This document shows, piece by piece, positions 34,104-45,565 of a stretch of DNA of 64,000 nt (positions are counted from its first letter, which is position 1; every line of letters begins with the position of its first letter). The position numbers and the translations under genes are program-made. The notes below the pieces were generated by a model, which was not told the origin of the DNA, did no database searches, and saw nothing but the letters and a program-made list of their open reading frames with translations. Source of the stretch: Protea cynaroides (taxonomy: Eukaryota; Streptophyta; Magnoliopsida; Proteales; Proteaceae); assembly GCA_028583415.1 (NCBI GenBank), contig CM053270.1:63973517-64037516 (forward strand). Direction: 5' to 3'.

Positions 34104-35419
34104 CGAGACCAAGAGAGAGAAAGATTCAAATAATATAAAGGAGAAAGCATATGTAGTGATAAGCTTAGGATATTCCCTTGTATCAAAGGAATGATAAATG
34201 GATCAAGCTGCAACAAGCAACAAAATCATGGCATATCAGTAATGAAATTATCATATGTCAGATTCAAATTATCAAATAATATATACTAAAGAAACAACAT
34301 CTAACCTTACAACTCAATAAGCTCTTCCAACAAATTTTTGTTCCAAACAAAGCGAGGGTGAGCCTAGAAAGCAAATATATATTTAGAGCATTAATAATAT
34401 GTAATGTACTCAAATCACTAATAATAAATTAAAAAATAGAAAAGCATCTGACTTGAAATGAAGCATAAAAATTCAAAAATCATGTCAGATTAGAAATTAT
34501 AAAAAAAAAAGTATGTAGCAGTTCAGAAATCAGAAAGGCACTCCTAGCTTAGAGGTTTCACAGTGGTATGTGAAACAGAAAACTTTTTAGTTAAAAAATT
34601 CAATAACATCATAACCCGACTTACATGCTTATCTGAGAGTTCTCATACCGGTATGTGAAACAACAACAAAAGAAAAAATATATATATATTAGTTAAGACA
34701 TACAAGAACAAAACATCACCCAATTTACCAGCTTCCAAAGTGGTTTGTTGGCCCTCTCCTCAGTTAATTTTAATGTTCTTTGTAAGCTGGTGGGCATGAT
34801 CATAAGATCTTGAAGACATTAGCTTTGACGTGAAAATCAGCTCAGCTCTCAGATAATAATCGAAGGAAAGCGCAATATTTTATGCTACAAAACAGGATTT
34901 ATTGCAAGAACCTTCTGCACAGGTAGGGGCACTTACTTCAATGTTAGATCAATTCCATATGAATAATACAAGCCCGGAGTTGATTCCACAGTTCGCAACA
35001 GTCATTAAGTAAGCCTCAACACTTTTCTGCTCAAAATGATGTCAAGTTCATAGGCTGATATTTTTTTTAACAAAATTTCAGGTTACGTATTTTAATAGTT
35101 TGAAGAAACCCTACTTCTTGAGAAGTTGAAAGCTTCAAAGCCTTGTTACAGGACAGAAACTTCATCGATGTAACTTGGAAAATGGGGGAACCAAGATAAG
35201 TGCCAACTTCCTTCCGAGAAGTAATTACAAGTACATGTGCTCCTGTAACAAAGTGTTAGGATCAATCTTAGAAAATTCCATCCATTCGAGTGATTTGATT
35301 TGAACATACATGAAACAGAAGTTTTCTACAACATTCTTCCGCCACATTATCTCAAGCCATGAAAGGATCTGGAAGCATCCAAGCCTTACATAAACTCACT
35401 TATGAAGGACAAAAACCAC

Positions 35420-35498
35420 TTCTTCTTTTTTCTTTTTATTTTTCTTTTTATTTTTCTTTTTTCTTTTTTCTTTTTTCTTTTTTTTTTTTTTTTTTTTT
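35420..35498. repeat. T-rich simple repeat (TTTTTC)n
   Basis: A run of TTTTTC/TTTTTA units grading into poly-T, in SAC intron 2. Confidence 0.93.
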
Positions 35499-35841
35499 GT
35501 AGAGAGACCTACAGCATTTACCTCCTTTTTATGTTGTAAGCCAGTATGTTGACACTAGAAATCCAAGATTAAAAAACCATCTAGATAATATTTATCGGAC
35601 AGATAAGGTGCATTCATTGCACTACAGGAAACCCCACATCTTTCCCTCTATCATGAAAATAAAACTAATCACACAGTTAAGATTTCGAATGAAAGCCAAA
35701 AGGACAGCCTTATTTTCTACACTCATGTAGTTCATTTATTTTCAAAGTTGGGCATGTAATTAACTCAGATCATCAACAAACACCCAAGGAACCTATGTGA
35801 CAAATCAAATCAAAATTGCATTGTAATAATTTTCTACGCCA

Positions 35842-36305
35842 ACTCAATTAAGCCTCATCCCAACTAAATGGTTGGCTACATGGACCTTGCTTTGCAATTC
35901 AATTCTACTCAAATCCATCCTGGTTTTTAACCTAACCTCTTTTTTCAACACTTTTTCCTAAATCATTTTACGCTAACCCCCCCTCTGCTCTTTTAGCTCT
36001 TCCGCCAAATCCTATCACTCTTCCTTCATGGTGCATTCAGAGACCTTTATTGCACATAGCATGCCACCTCAAATGGCTCTCTAAATCTATGAGTTTTACC
36101 ACTCATTTATCTCAACATTTTCATCTTAATTACAATAATTTTCTTTATACGTTGTTTCCTTACAAACCAAAGTTCAACTCCAAACATCACTACTGGTCTT
36201 ATAGCTATTGTGTAAAATTTTCTTGTTAGATTGAGAGGAATGTGTCAATTACAAAACACTCTAAAAGCACCTCTTCGCTTCTTCCACCTTGTTCTAATAC
36301 TTGGC
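35842..36305 (-). mobile_element. LINE (L1-type) 3' end remnant
   Basis: On minus the order is that of a plant LINE tail: a decayed reverse-transcriptase C-terminus reading RPVVMFGVELWFVRKQ (near 36210-36160), then the end motif CCATGTAGCCAACCATTTAG followed by TTGGGATGAGGCTT, which is typical of the 3' terminus of plant L1 elements. It is truncated at its 5' side and lies in SAC intron 2, directly beside a SINE. Confidence 0.7.
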
Positions 36306-36320
36306 TATATATTTACTTAA

Positions 36321-36486
36321 TAGAATGAGGCCGGGCCTTGGCGTAAATGTAAGGTTGCTCCATTATGACCCCCGATGGTCATGGGTTTGAATCTAGCTAC
36401 AGCTTCTCTCCAAAGTAAGAGTAAGGCTGCGTATATTAACCCCTCCCTACCCCATAGTGATGGGAGCTTCGTGCACTGGTATGCCG
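36321..36486 (+). mobile_element. Au-type SINE
   Basis: This element has a tRNA-related head (CCTTGGCGTAAATGTAAGG as box A; GGTCATGGGTTTGAATC as box B). The body follows the Au SINE plan: a CAAAGTAAGAGTAAGGCTGC stretch, GTATATTAACCCCTCC, and the end GGGAGCTTCGTGCACTGG. A perfect 12-bp direct repeat ATATTTACTTAA flanks it (36309-36320 and 36487-36498). It is on the strand opposite to the SAC relic, in intron 2. Confidence 0.88.
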
Positions 36487-39400
36487 ATATTTACTTAAAA
36501 AAATCTGCAATTGAGGTGCTGATTCCCAGCCCAATTGTATTTTCTGTTTTGCTTTAGTTTTCAACAACGTTTATATAAGCATGTAAAAGGCCTCACAGCC
36601 TACTACGCTTTTGAGTAATAAAAGAAGCTTTGCTTTTAAGTTCTGTGGTAATTTAAACCTCCCTATTGTGAGATTTAGTAGGGAAACTGTGTGGGATTCC
36701 AGGATTGGGGCTAGGTATTCCTACCCTACAGTTCAGGTGGGACTCTTAAACATATCTTCTCTTTGTTTTTATCTTTTCTTCTTCTCCGTAAAACAGGTCA
36801 GTTTTCTGCTTTTCATTCCTGCACATTCTAATTCTAATCGTGTTTTGTGGTTCAAACTGAAATTTTGTTAACAAGTTTCTGCTCTACCGTTCCATATGTT
36901 AACATATTCTGATCTTAATTTTCTTTTCGCTTTCAATTCTGTTTCAAAAACCAGAATTATGTCCATCGATTATTTTTCTGAAACTACATAGCCATTCAGT
37001 TTCTAAACTGATGTTCTGTTCTGATTTCAGTTTCTATTTCTTTGGGTTTCTATTTTCTAAAGCAATGCCATCTGATTCTTGTAGCTATTTTGTATTAGTT
37101 TCTAATTTCTGAATCCACCATATTTTTCTATCTCTTGTTTCTATTTTCGGTTTCAGTTCCTGATTGTTACTTTCTAAATCTATTAGTTAGTATTTTAATA
37201 GTTACTAATTCTGTTTCTGCTCCCCATTCTATTTTTCTGACATTATTTAGTAACCTTCTATTTTCGGGCCTACACCATATCTTGGAATCTGACGTTACAT
37301 CGGGTTCAAAGTTGAAGAGTTTATTCTCCTTCCTTGTTAATCCACCCGACCAGATTTCTGGCCACATCAGACTTGTCTCTCAGTTTTCATCAAATCTCAG
37401 TTGCTGGTTTCGGTTCCTACATCCTGTGTTATGGAGAATATTTGTGTTCGATTTCCTAATGCCTTAGGTGATCCCATTAGGAACATTGCTCCGTACTTTT
37501 TTGAAGAAAAAATTACAATTTTGCCCCAATACTTGCAGTAAAATGTTCAACTGAATTCCATACTAGAAGAAAACATACCATCATTCTTCTCTTACAATGT
37601 AAAACATGGAAAGATTTACCTAATGTAATTCGTGCACACAAAAAAGCTACCTGAGGGTAATTGTATTGTTCCGACCACCCCATAAATTTTAGAAACTTTA
37701 GAAGGACTTCCAGAACATGAATCACCTGCATCAATTAATCAAAAACCAATCAGTGCTTCCCATAACAAAAACTCAAAAACTATGAACATTAAAGTATTTA
37801 GGCCTCCTAAGTACTAGAATATGGACAAAGATAGAACTCAAGACTAGTATCCAAAATGTTTACATGGTGCAGTGAGATTGATTATTACTTTATGATCTGT
37901 TTTCATTTGGCAGAGTTGGTTCATGAAATCTGTCAACTAGCAATTTATGTTCAAATTTGAATTGCAAGGCAACAAAGTTCTACAAACTCAGCAAAACTTA
38001 CAAGTCATAAACTGCCTATAATTTTCTACAAACTTGGACATGCTTTCATAATTTCCATATCCCATCTTACTGTCCTTTTATTGCTTCTTTTGGTCATGGA
38101 ATGGAAAACTACAGGCCCATTCAAGACTCCAATAGGTAGGTCATCTAGATCTCTTCATCAGGTGAAAGCTCCTATTTCAAAGTCACACAAGGGGATGATT
38201 CGGCCAATCCAGACCATGCACTAGACAGTTATCTTTGCATTGGCCATGTTATCCATTAACTAGCATCCTAGCTAACGTTATGTACAACAGAAGGAGAAGG
38301 AGAATCAGCCCCCGTAGAGCATTATATAGTACACTATAGTCTGCCAAGCCATCTGCTGCTTGGTTTGCTTGTCTGCATGCATGAGATCTGCATATGCTCC
38401 AAAGGCTCGTCAGTGTAGAAATAAAATAATCAGTTAGAATACAGAGGTAGTCCTCTGATTTGCAATAACGGCATGTTGGCTTGTATAATCCAAAAACATT
38501 AAAAGTGAAAATGTCTCAGGTCCCTTTCAACTGGAAGATGGAAATGAAAGATCAATACACTTCAATCCAACATAGTGGTGAACGGCTCAGTCACTCATAA
38601 ATTCGCTTCATAACATGTTTGTCCCAAGTGAACAAAAAACTTGGATAACAAATCCTCTAGCCATCAAAAAGTGTTGAAAAGCCTTCTAGCCTAAGAAAGA
38701 GTGAAAGGTCATTCCACATCTTTGTCTTGAGGAAACAAACCAGAATTTCAACTTCCAATAAGGAACCAATTAGGGGTATTGAAGCTCCAGTACTAAGATC
38801 AGTCATGTATCCAAAAACAAGTGTACCCAAAATAAAAGTACTGAGTTCAGTCCATTGGGATGAGCAAATTGAGGAGTAAATCCAAGTATGCAAAATTAAG
38901 CGAAAAAAATGGCCCCTATTAAGATAGGAAATTATCAACTGAAGTACCAACTAGTGTGAAGGATAGAATCAACGAGGATAGACTACACCAAAAGAGTAAT
39001 ACTCCATGCCGAAAGTAAGGGAAGTGAAGCACGAATCATATCTAGTTTCACAAAGCAGAACTAAGCAGGTCAATGAACCTGATTTAGCTCTCAATCTTGT
39101 CCAACTGTCGCAGCTTAACCAAGTCCAAAAAAGTTCCAATGCATCAGCTTCAGGTCTGACATGGTGGCCATTGCCGGCCAACCAACAAAGCCTTGATTAG
39201 GACTAACATTGGCCAGAATTAATGGGAACTCCAATCTTGATGAAGCCGGGCACCAATTTTGAAATCAGTTTGTCTACTTTTAATTGCTGGATAATTGGAT
39301 TGTGCAAGATAAGGGCAGAGTAAGCTATTCTGACTATCACTTCTTCTAGATTCAACAGAACTTGAAGCAAGTTCCCAAGTTTTCAAACACTTTTTAGAAA

Positions 39401-40171
39401 GAGAAGAATGAGTTTAAAAAAGTATGTCATGCATGCCTGTATTCATTGCGAGCAAAATCATAAGATGCATGCTGTGATGTTTTCTTTTCACCTCCTTCAC
39501 ACATTCATCATTTCTAACTCAATTAGTCATGTCTCATGTGACATGTTTATTGTTTCGTATCTTTCATAAATAGACCATGCGTCTGCAGGACAAGCTCTCA
39601 TTCTGTACATTGTTTGTTGATCGTATACTTTTGATTCATGGGATAAGATAGAGCGGATATATCAAGTTACAAATAATGGATATAAAAAGGTATTTAACAT
39701 TGGAGAAACCGAACTATAAAGAAATATTTGGGTGAACTCGAGAGGCGTGATTCTTCTGCAATACGATTCTCTGAATGATTATTGCTTGAATTCATCATAG
39801 AAGATACCGATTATATCACGAAAAGACACAAAACATGAATGAAGATATAAATAAATTGAACTTAAAGAGACATCCATGCGTCTGAAATTCAACAATCTTG
39901 CGAAGGAGAAACCTTTCAGTTTCGAAGATGATCGTATTCATTAGAACAAAGTTTACGTAGCACGCAATAAAAGAACATTAAAAGAAAGAGAGAGATAAAA
40001 TAATCGGACGAAGCTCTAACCAATTTGGGAGTCAATGTTGCCATCAGAACGACCGATGGAGAAGGTTTGATGGGGAGAATCCAAGGACATAATCACGAAC
40101 TTGTCAGGGAACTCCAACAACTCCATCTGTTCGCATAGCTTGAATGCCTCTGAAGGATCTCGATTTTCCAT

Positions 40172-40485
40172 CTCTCTTCCACGTTGTTGAATCACAGAAA
40201 GTAAATTATACTCAGCGTAAAAACCTTAAAAATGTTCTTAGCTCACTCTAACAGCAATTGAATATAAGGGAGGAGAAAACTTGTACAACTCGTCACCTGA
40301 CTCGCTCCAATTCCAGGGGTTCAATTCTATGTTCTAACGACTAACGATACTTTTATCAATATGACGTTAATACCCCTAGGTCGTTTGAGTATATATTTTT
40401 TTTTTCGTGTCAGTTTTTAGAACAACTGCCAAAATCATGCTCAAATCATACATTTAACTTCCAATCCAACGGCCACTCCACAACT
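40172..40485. other. 5' flank of the SAC relic
   Basis: Sequence upstream of the SAC start on minus. No clear TATA box or other motif stands out. A short T run is at 40398-40405. Confidence 0.4.
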
Positions 40486-40751
40486 CCCAGGGGTGTTATT
40501 ATGTGGGACCTATGACAGAGGTAGGTTTACTATATGGAATTCAAATCGTGATCTCTCAGTGGTTTGTGAGAAGACTCTCTCCCACCTGTGGATGCCTAAC
40601 ATGTGGCCGTCGGTTGAATCCAAGCCCTTTATCTGAATTAGTGCATAAGCCGACACCCCCTATTGGTTCACCTTATCGACTCGGATCCAGTGAACTCCCA
40701 CGTATCGGACATTGACTGGTGGGAGTCGAGTCTTCTTCCAAACCCCTGGGA
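40486..40751. mobile_element. Foldback MITE, family F1, copy 2
   Basis: Ends TCCCAGGGGTG and ACCCCTGGGA are inverted. Inner inverted matches lie around GACTCTCTCCCACC and GGTGGGAGTCGAGTC. It contains AAGCCGACACCCCCTATTGG, the complement of the ACAGGGGTGTCGG core of copies at 4809 and 42011. Confidence 0.58.
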
Positions 40752-41402
40752 TGAGACGATTGGAATCGTACAATATGAGACTTAAATCAGAATGAAATCA
40801 AACAGTATAAAATTCAGAAAGAAGAAACAAAGTTCTTTTTCGATGGAAACTATTGTCAGGGTGAAATTGGGAGAGAATACGTGGGTGAAAAAGTTCAACC
40901 CTATTACAACTGGAGAGTATTTATAAGATTTTTTAGGAGTGGGCTCTACATGGAATATGTATCTTGAGATACTGAGGTGGCATTCTCGTGTGTCTCATGA
41001 CATCATACATGATTGTATCTTGCCGCATGATGCTTTGTTGCACGTTTGATCATGTGGCTCATCATGTAAAGGACGTGATTGGATCTTGGTACTGCGATTT
41101 GGTACATGGGCCAGCACATGGCGGTAAGATCTGGAACATGATTGTGTCTGCTGAGTGGTTTTGCACATGCATATGCTTGCTAAGGTGGTTCTTTGATTGA
41201 TACATAGAAGCCTAGCTTTTTGGCATGTGATGTGTTTCAATTCATTTTTAGAAGTTCGGATTCAACTCATTTTTTGAAGCCAATCCCAAGTTCATTCTGA
41301 AGCCGAATTAGGGTTAAGAACCCATGGTTTTAAATAGTCATACTATATACTCATCAGTCACAAAATATTGTCTTGCTCAACCTATACTAAGGAATCAAAT
41401 GG

Positions 41403-41433
<31 letters not shown>

Positions 41434-41587
41434 AAGGCTGGTACCCATGGAAAAATGGGAATCCTTCACTTGTGCTGGAGTAATTTCCAATGCACTTCAA
41501 TTTTCTAATGTTAGAGAAAAAAAAAAGGAAATTATGTAATGTTTTGGCAAAGGAAAGCAAAAATACATTATTTTGAGTTTGGACTTT
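40752..41587. other. Non-coding, possibly LTR-derived
   Basis: No gene. On minus a TATA-like TTATAAATACTCTCCAG is present near 40927-40910, which would fit an LTR, but I could not define ends or a partner copy. An A run of 29 lies at 41403-41431. Confidence 0.3.
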
Positions 41588-41730
41588 GGCTCACCAGCGT
41601 ATACATTTATTCTTCATGGGATTCTATTACCGTCAATATAATGTGGGACCCACCTATAAAATGTGAGACGCACTGAATATGAGCGATAATGTAATCCAAT
41701 AGAGGATACAGGTATATCCAGATGAACTAT
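41588..41730. mobile_element. MITE, family F2, copy 2
   Basis: Shares the GGGATTCTATTACCGTC end and the TGTGGGACCCAC core with 9287-9440. The right end CGATAATGTAATCC inverts the left one. Confidence 0.62.
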
Positions 41731-42010
41731 ATATATCCATTATTTTGATCCTTTTCATAAAAATTATTTTCTAAAACTAGTACCTACTTCTACACCTAAT
41801 ATTCTTGGAAGTCATAAAAAAAAGTTCATATGAGTTAGCTGGATTTGACTCCTTCAAATTGTCTCTATCTGATTCCATAAACATGTAACAAAGGGCATGT
41901 GATTAGAGGGCTCAAGTGTTTGGACTTGTTATTGAATCTTCCCAATCGAATTGAGAAGGCGGATTGACGATAAAATTGCCTAGAATCGACTTTCTTGTGT
42001 GGTATTGGTA

Positions 42011-42252
42011 TAGAAATCCTCTCTCGCCTGAGTTTGGGAGGGAGACTGGGCGGCCCAGATAGATGCCCGCCACCTGGCTCTCGGGTGGATCTGAGCCCTC
42101 CGTCCGAGCCGACACTGGAGCCGACAAACTGAGCTAACAGGGGTGTCGGCTCGGACGGAGGGCTCGGATCCACCCGAGAGTCAGGTGGCGTCCATCCATC
42201 CGGGCCGCCAAGTCTCCTGCCCAAACTCAGGAGGGAGAGGATTTGGATCCAT
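42011..42252. mobile_element. Foldback MITE, family F1, copy 3
   Basis: A nearly perfect long hairpin. Arms of more than 100 bp include AAATCCTCTC, CTGAGTTTGGGAGGGAGAC and CTCTCGGGTGGATC with its complement GATCCACCCGAGAG. The centre is near 42120-42140 and includes ACAGGGGTGTCGG. It is GC-rich against its AT-rich surroundings. Open frames on minus are by-products. Confidence 0.8.
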
Positions 42253-42568
42253 GGTATTGCCATACTAATTGTGAAAACTCGGGGTTCTGTCTAGTCCCGA
42301 TCCCAATCCCGATCCCGATCCCTTAAAACCTGTGTGATTGTGATCTGAATCTACCGGAGAACTTTTTTTAGCAAAACTTTTTTTTCCCGTTCTTGAATAG
42401 GTCATGGTAGGTGTTTGGTAAATATGTTATAGAAATGATTTCATAATATTAGAAATCAAATACTTCTCATCTATGTGTGAACCAAAGGATAATCAACCAA
42501 GAAATGAAATGGAAAAACAAATAAACAATCCACACATTACAATCACAACCAATATTTTTTACGCGGAA

Positions 42569-42940
42569 TGTTAGGATGTGCCTTGTATTCTGTGGGTTTC
42601 ATACGGTTATTGGAGTTGTATTTGTATTTAGGTTTGGGTTTGGGTTTGGGTTTGGGTCTATTACATGTACAAGAGTCAATTTATAATTGTGTGGGATTAG
42701 GATTTTTAGGGAGACTATATATTGTCTCTATAAGGAAAACCCTAAGTAAGAGAGCAAAGAGAAAATACCTTATGAAGTGGAGAGAGGTATAAAATATTTT
42801 TTGGTGAATAAGTAATTTCTCTAATTCTATGGGATGGAAGTAGGCATTCCACATTGGGTGTTGAATCACATTAAATCATTGTGTTTGTGTGATTGTTTGT
42901 TCTTCATATTTTCTCTTGATTGCGTTTTCAATTCTAACAA
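42569..42940 (+). repeat. LTR with adjacent PBS, truncated element
   Basis: A 372-bp LTR starting TGTTAGGATG and ending TTCTAACA, related to the LTRs at 3737 and 6495 (shared TTGTATTCTGTGGG and CACATTAAAT). A PBS-like ATGGTATTAGAGTAAAG follows at 42942, and then AGATCATTATAGATC, like the start of the other element's interior. A TTTGGG hexamer run is at 42627-42657. No downstream partner LTR was seen. Confidence 0.68.
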
Positions 42941-42959
42941 ATGGTATTAGAGTAAAGTT

Positions 42960-44439
42960 TTGGCAGATCATTATAGATCTGGAAAAAGGGGGACATGCGT
43001 AAAGATTTGTACAAGAACAAAAAAAGAGATGAAAACAGGAGGTATGGAAGGCAGAGAGAGAGAGAGAGAGATGTAGACATTCAATAAGACCATTAGATTA
43101 TAGCTGTTATAATATTGCGATTAGAAAATAGTTGCTAGAAAATGCCTTGGAAATTAAAGCTCAAAGAATACCTTGAGATTACACTTTCGGATTATTTCCA
43201 TTTTTTTTTTCTTTTTTCTTGTTAAGAAACGCGGCCATTTCCATGCGTACGCTCACATGGGTAATGCCCTCACTGGCTCACTGCCTCATGTGAGGGCGCA
43301 GGGGAACGTTCCTTCAGCCAATTTTTTCTTTTTAAATATGTGAAAAGAGAGAATCTTGGTCAGATAAAAATGGTGGGACCCAATGTACGCTCCTGCAACA
43401 TTGTCAATTTGCAGAATCTCTGATCAAAACTTGGAATCCCTCCATCATTCATCCCTTAATTTTAAATGGCCTCCCGAAAGTCTAAAACGACTGACGGCCT
43501 CTCTGGAATTTGGATTCTCAATGTCTTAACCAGTGGTTCGGTCGATGACTGGTTGGGTTCAACACATGCGTTTGGGGATTAGGCCTGGTTTAGTTGCATG
43601 CTTACTAGTTCAACCTGTTGCAAACACTACTACCTCCAAAGACTACCACCAACAACACCCACCTTTTTAATTAAGGGTCTGTCTAATTGATGCGGACTGG
43701 TGTTAATAGGCCATTGACATCGATTTTTTTTTTTTTTGCATCGGTCGGTAGGCCATCATGGTAAACTGAGATCCTCTTCAGCGGCTGGTGAAAACTCAGT
43801 GAATGATCCGACAGTCCAGACTCCATTATGGTAACGGTGATCCGATAGGGAGAGATTGGTTTTGTATTGATTTGATAGACACCGATATGCAATGTGTCAA
43901 CGTAATAAATTCCAACTCATTAGACCAAGTTTCAAATTAACTAATAATGAGATGATATCATGTGACAATTATGGATGTCGAAAACGATCTTATCTGGAAC
44001 AAATTGGTGTACAGATTCAATGAAAATTAACACGTTTTCAATATTCATTAAAATAATATTAAAACAGACTGGATTTTGAATCATGGCTACCCAATATTTT
44101 GCCATAATCTAAACGGCTATAATGTTTGAACAAAGAGCTCTGACAGGTTTATATTCTACTAATGTTCTGAGGCTGTAAGGCGTGTCCTTATCTAGAAAAA
44201 GGTTTCCCCAATATCGAATCTAACCTATTAATGTCTGTGATTTATTTTAAGTATATATAAAATAAAAGAAAATCTAACCCACTAAATATTTGTTAGATTT
44301 TTTTTTTTTAAGTGCTAACAATAGGTTTTCAAAACTTTAGTTTGATTAGTCCCGTGAGTTCATTTGGACCCCACAATCACATGGATCAGATCAATTTAAG
44401 GTGAATGAAAATTATTTTATTTGTACTTAAAATGGGAAA
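42960..44439. other. No gene seen
   Basis: AT-rich DNA with a (GA)n run at 43053-43071 and short T runs. No coding or element signature that I can support. Confidence 0.5.
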
Positions 44440-44551
44440 ATAGCACTTAACACCTCCATATGAGTGGTCCCAAAGTGATAAGAGGAGTTGAATTCGGAAC
44501 CTTCGGTTTCCTGAGACGTAGGCTCGTTATCAACTGAGCTACCCCTTTAAG
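44440..44551 (-). mobile_element. tRNA-derived SINE-like fragment
   Basis: On minus, AAGGGGTAGCTCAGTTGATA resembles a tRNA 5' half with box A, and AGGTTCCGAATTCAACTCC resembles box B, at tRNA-like spacing. No good acceptor stem closes it, so it is a SINE head or tRNA relic and not a working tRNA gene. Confidence 0.45.
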
Positions 44552-44833
44552 GTTCTGGAAACTTATCTGATCAGTCCAAAAACCTGTTATGGGCCCAAAT
44601 TTTGTGAAAACAATTTGCCACACGGTCTCTTGCTTGCCAAGTGGCAAACTAGACTTTCGAAATTTCAACTCTATGAGAGGACTACAGGAAGAAATATCAA
44701 ATAATTCCAAGTTTACAGAAGGACTACATGAATCATGCCAATATATTGCTAAGAGAACCCTCTAGCTCCTTTAATTGAATTTGAGTCTAAAATTTTAATC
44801 CGAACAACCAAATAGTACTTTCTATCGCAAACA

Positions 44834-45037
44834 GGTTCAGGGTATCGGATTGGTTGGAACAGTTGATTCATATCGGTATCAAACGTGATTGCCGATCTAA
44901 TACTATTTTTTTACTATTTTTAATGGGGATTAATTATGTGTCATTCATCCATTGAATGTCAAAGCTATCCGTATCAGCATCAAGCCGGTACACCGATTTT
45001 GGTATCGGCCGATATTCCTATATCAATACCTTGAACC
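44834..45037. mobile_element. MITE-like element
   Basis: GGTTCAGGGTATCGG on the left inverts ATACCTTGAACC on the right. The interior repeats GTATCGG/CCGATA motifs. No target duplication was identified. Confidence 0.5.
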
Positions 45038-45565
45038 TTGATCCTAAGATCAGAATCACCACATTGTCTTGCATATGGGAAAACCATGGAGACCTACTGT
45101 GTAGTGGCAATTTTCCTCAATACCTAACCCAATCATTGACTTGTTAAGGATCATAACAAGCCAAACCATCCGGTTGATTTAAAATCAGCCCACGATTTAA
45201 CCAGCCCCTGTTGCCATTCCTGGTCTGAACCAGTTCCAGTTGTCATAAAGGGCCTACAACACTCATAGTACATATCACTATATTTTCGCAATCATAATCA
45301 TAGAATCAGATTGACATTTGACTAAGGAGATCTTCATTACATAAGACACTGAATGGGTGGTTTTGAAATCCCACCATGTGCCCAAGAATCTTGATGATGT
45401 GTTTTTCAAAAATGGTAAATTAGACTAATAAAGCATGGAGAGATCTCTTATTTAATCCCAAAAAAAATACTAAATTAACATTTAAACCCCCAGCACTTAC
45501 TTCAAAAATAAAAAAATAAAAAAATAAAAAAAATAAAAAAAAAACCTTAGGAGAAAACCCGTAAT

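Larger units (their letters stand above)
33465..40171 (-). pseudogene. SAC8: SAC1-type phosphoinositide phosphatase (SAC8-like), truncated
   Basis: SAC-domain proteins dephosphorylate phosphoinositides, usually at ER or Golgi membranes. Nine exons on minus: 40171-40021 (MELLEFPDKFVIMSLDSP), 37725-37651 (SKIYGVVGTIQLPS), 35242-35115 (VLVITSRKEVGTYLGSPIF), 35026-34937 (LRTVESTPGLYYSYGIDLTL), 34786-34729 (LKLTEERANKPLWKL), 34363-34311 (AHPRFVWNKNLLEELIE), 34207-34174 (LDPFIIPLIQG), 33745-33666 (SSANITLISRRCTQCLG), 33571-33465 (TRMWSRGANPEGDTANF). Junction phases agree for exons 1-3 and 4-5. Exon 4 has a 2-bp loss (ATGACTGTTGCGA), exon 8 has at least one indel near CTTAAAATCC, and the exon 6-7 junction is out of frame. 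The exons for the catalytic CX5R loop and C-terminal membrane anchor were not found on the left. The fit is better to SAC8 than to SAC6/SAC7. Very large introns reaching beyond the window cannot be excluded, but the frameshifts favour a pseudogene. Intron 1 (37726-40020) shows no gene. Confidence 0.85.

Noticed and set aside
33941..34216. 91-residue minus-strand frame starting MLQLDPFIIPL
   Set aside because: Only LDPFIIPLIQG is coding (SAC exon 7). The rest is intron, including the CA repeat read as Cys-Val.
44440..44551. Functional tRNA gene on minus
   Set aside because: Box A and box B look right, but no 7-bp acceptor stem closes and the anticodon arm is poor. A SINE head or relic fits better.
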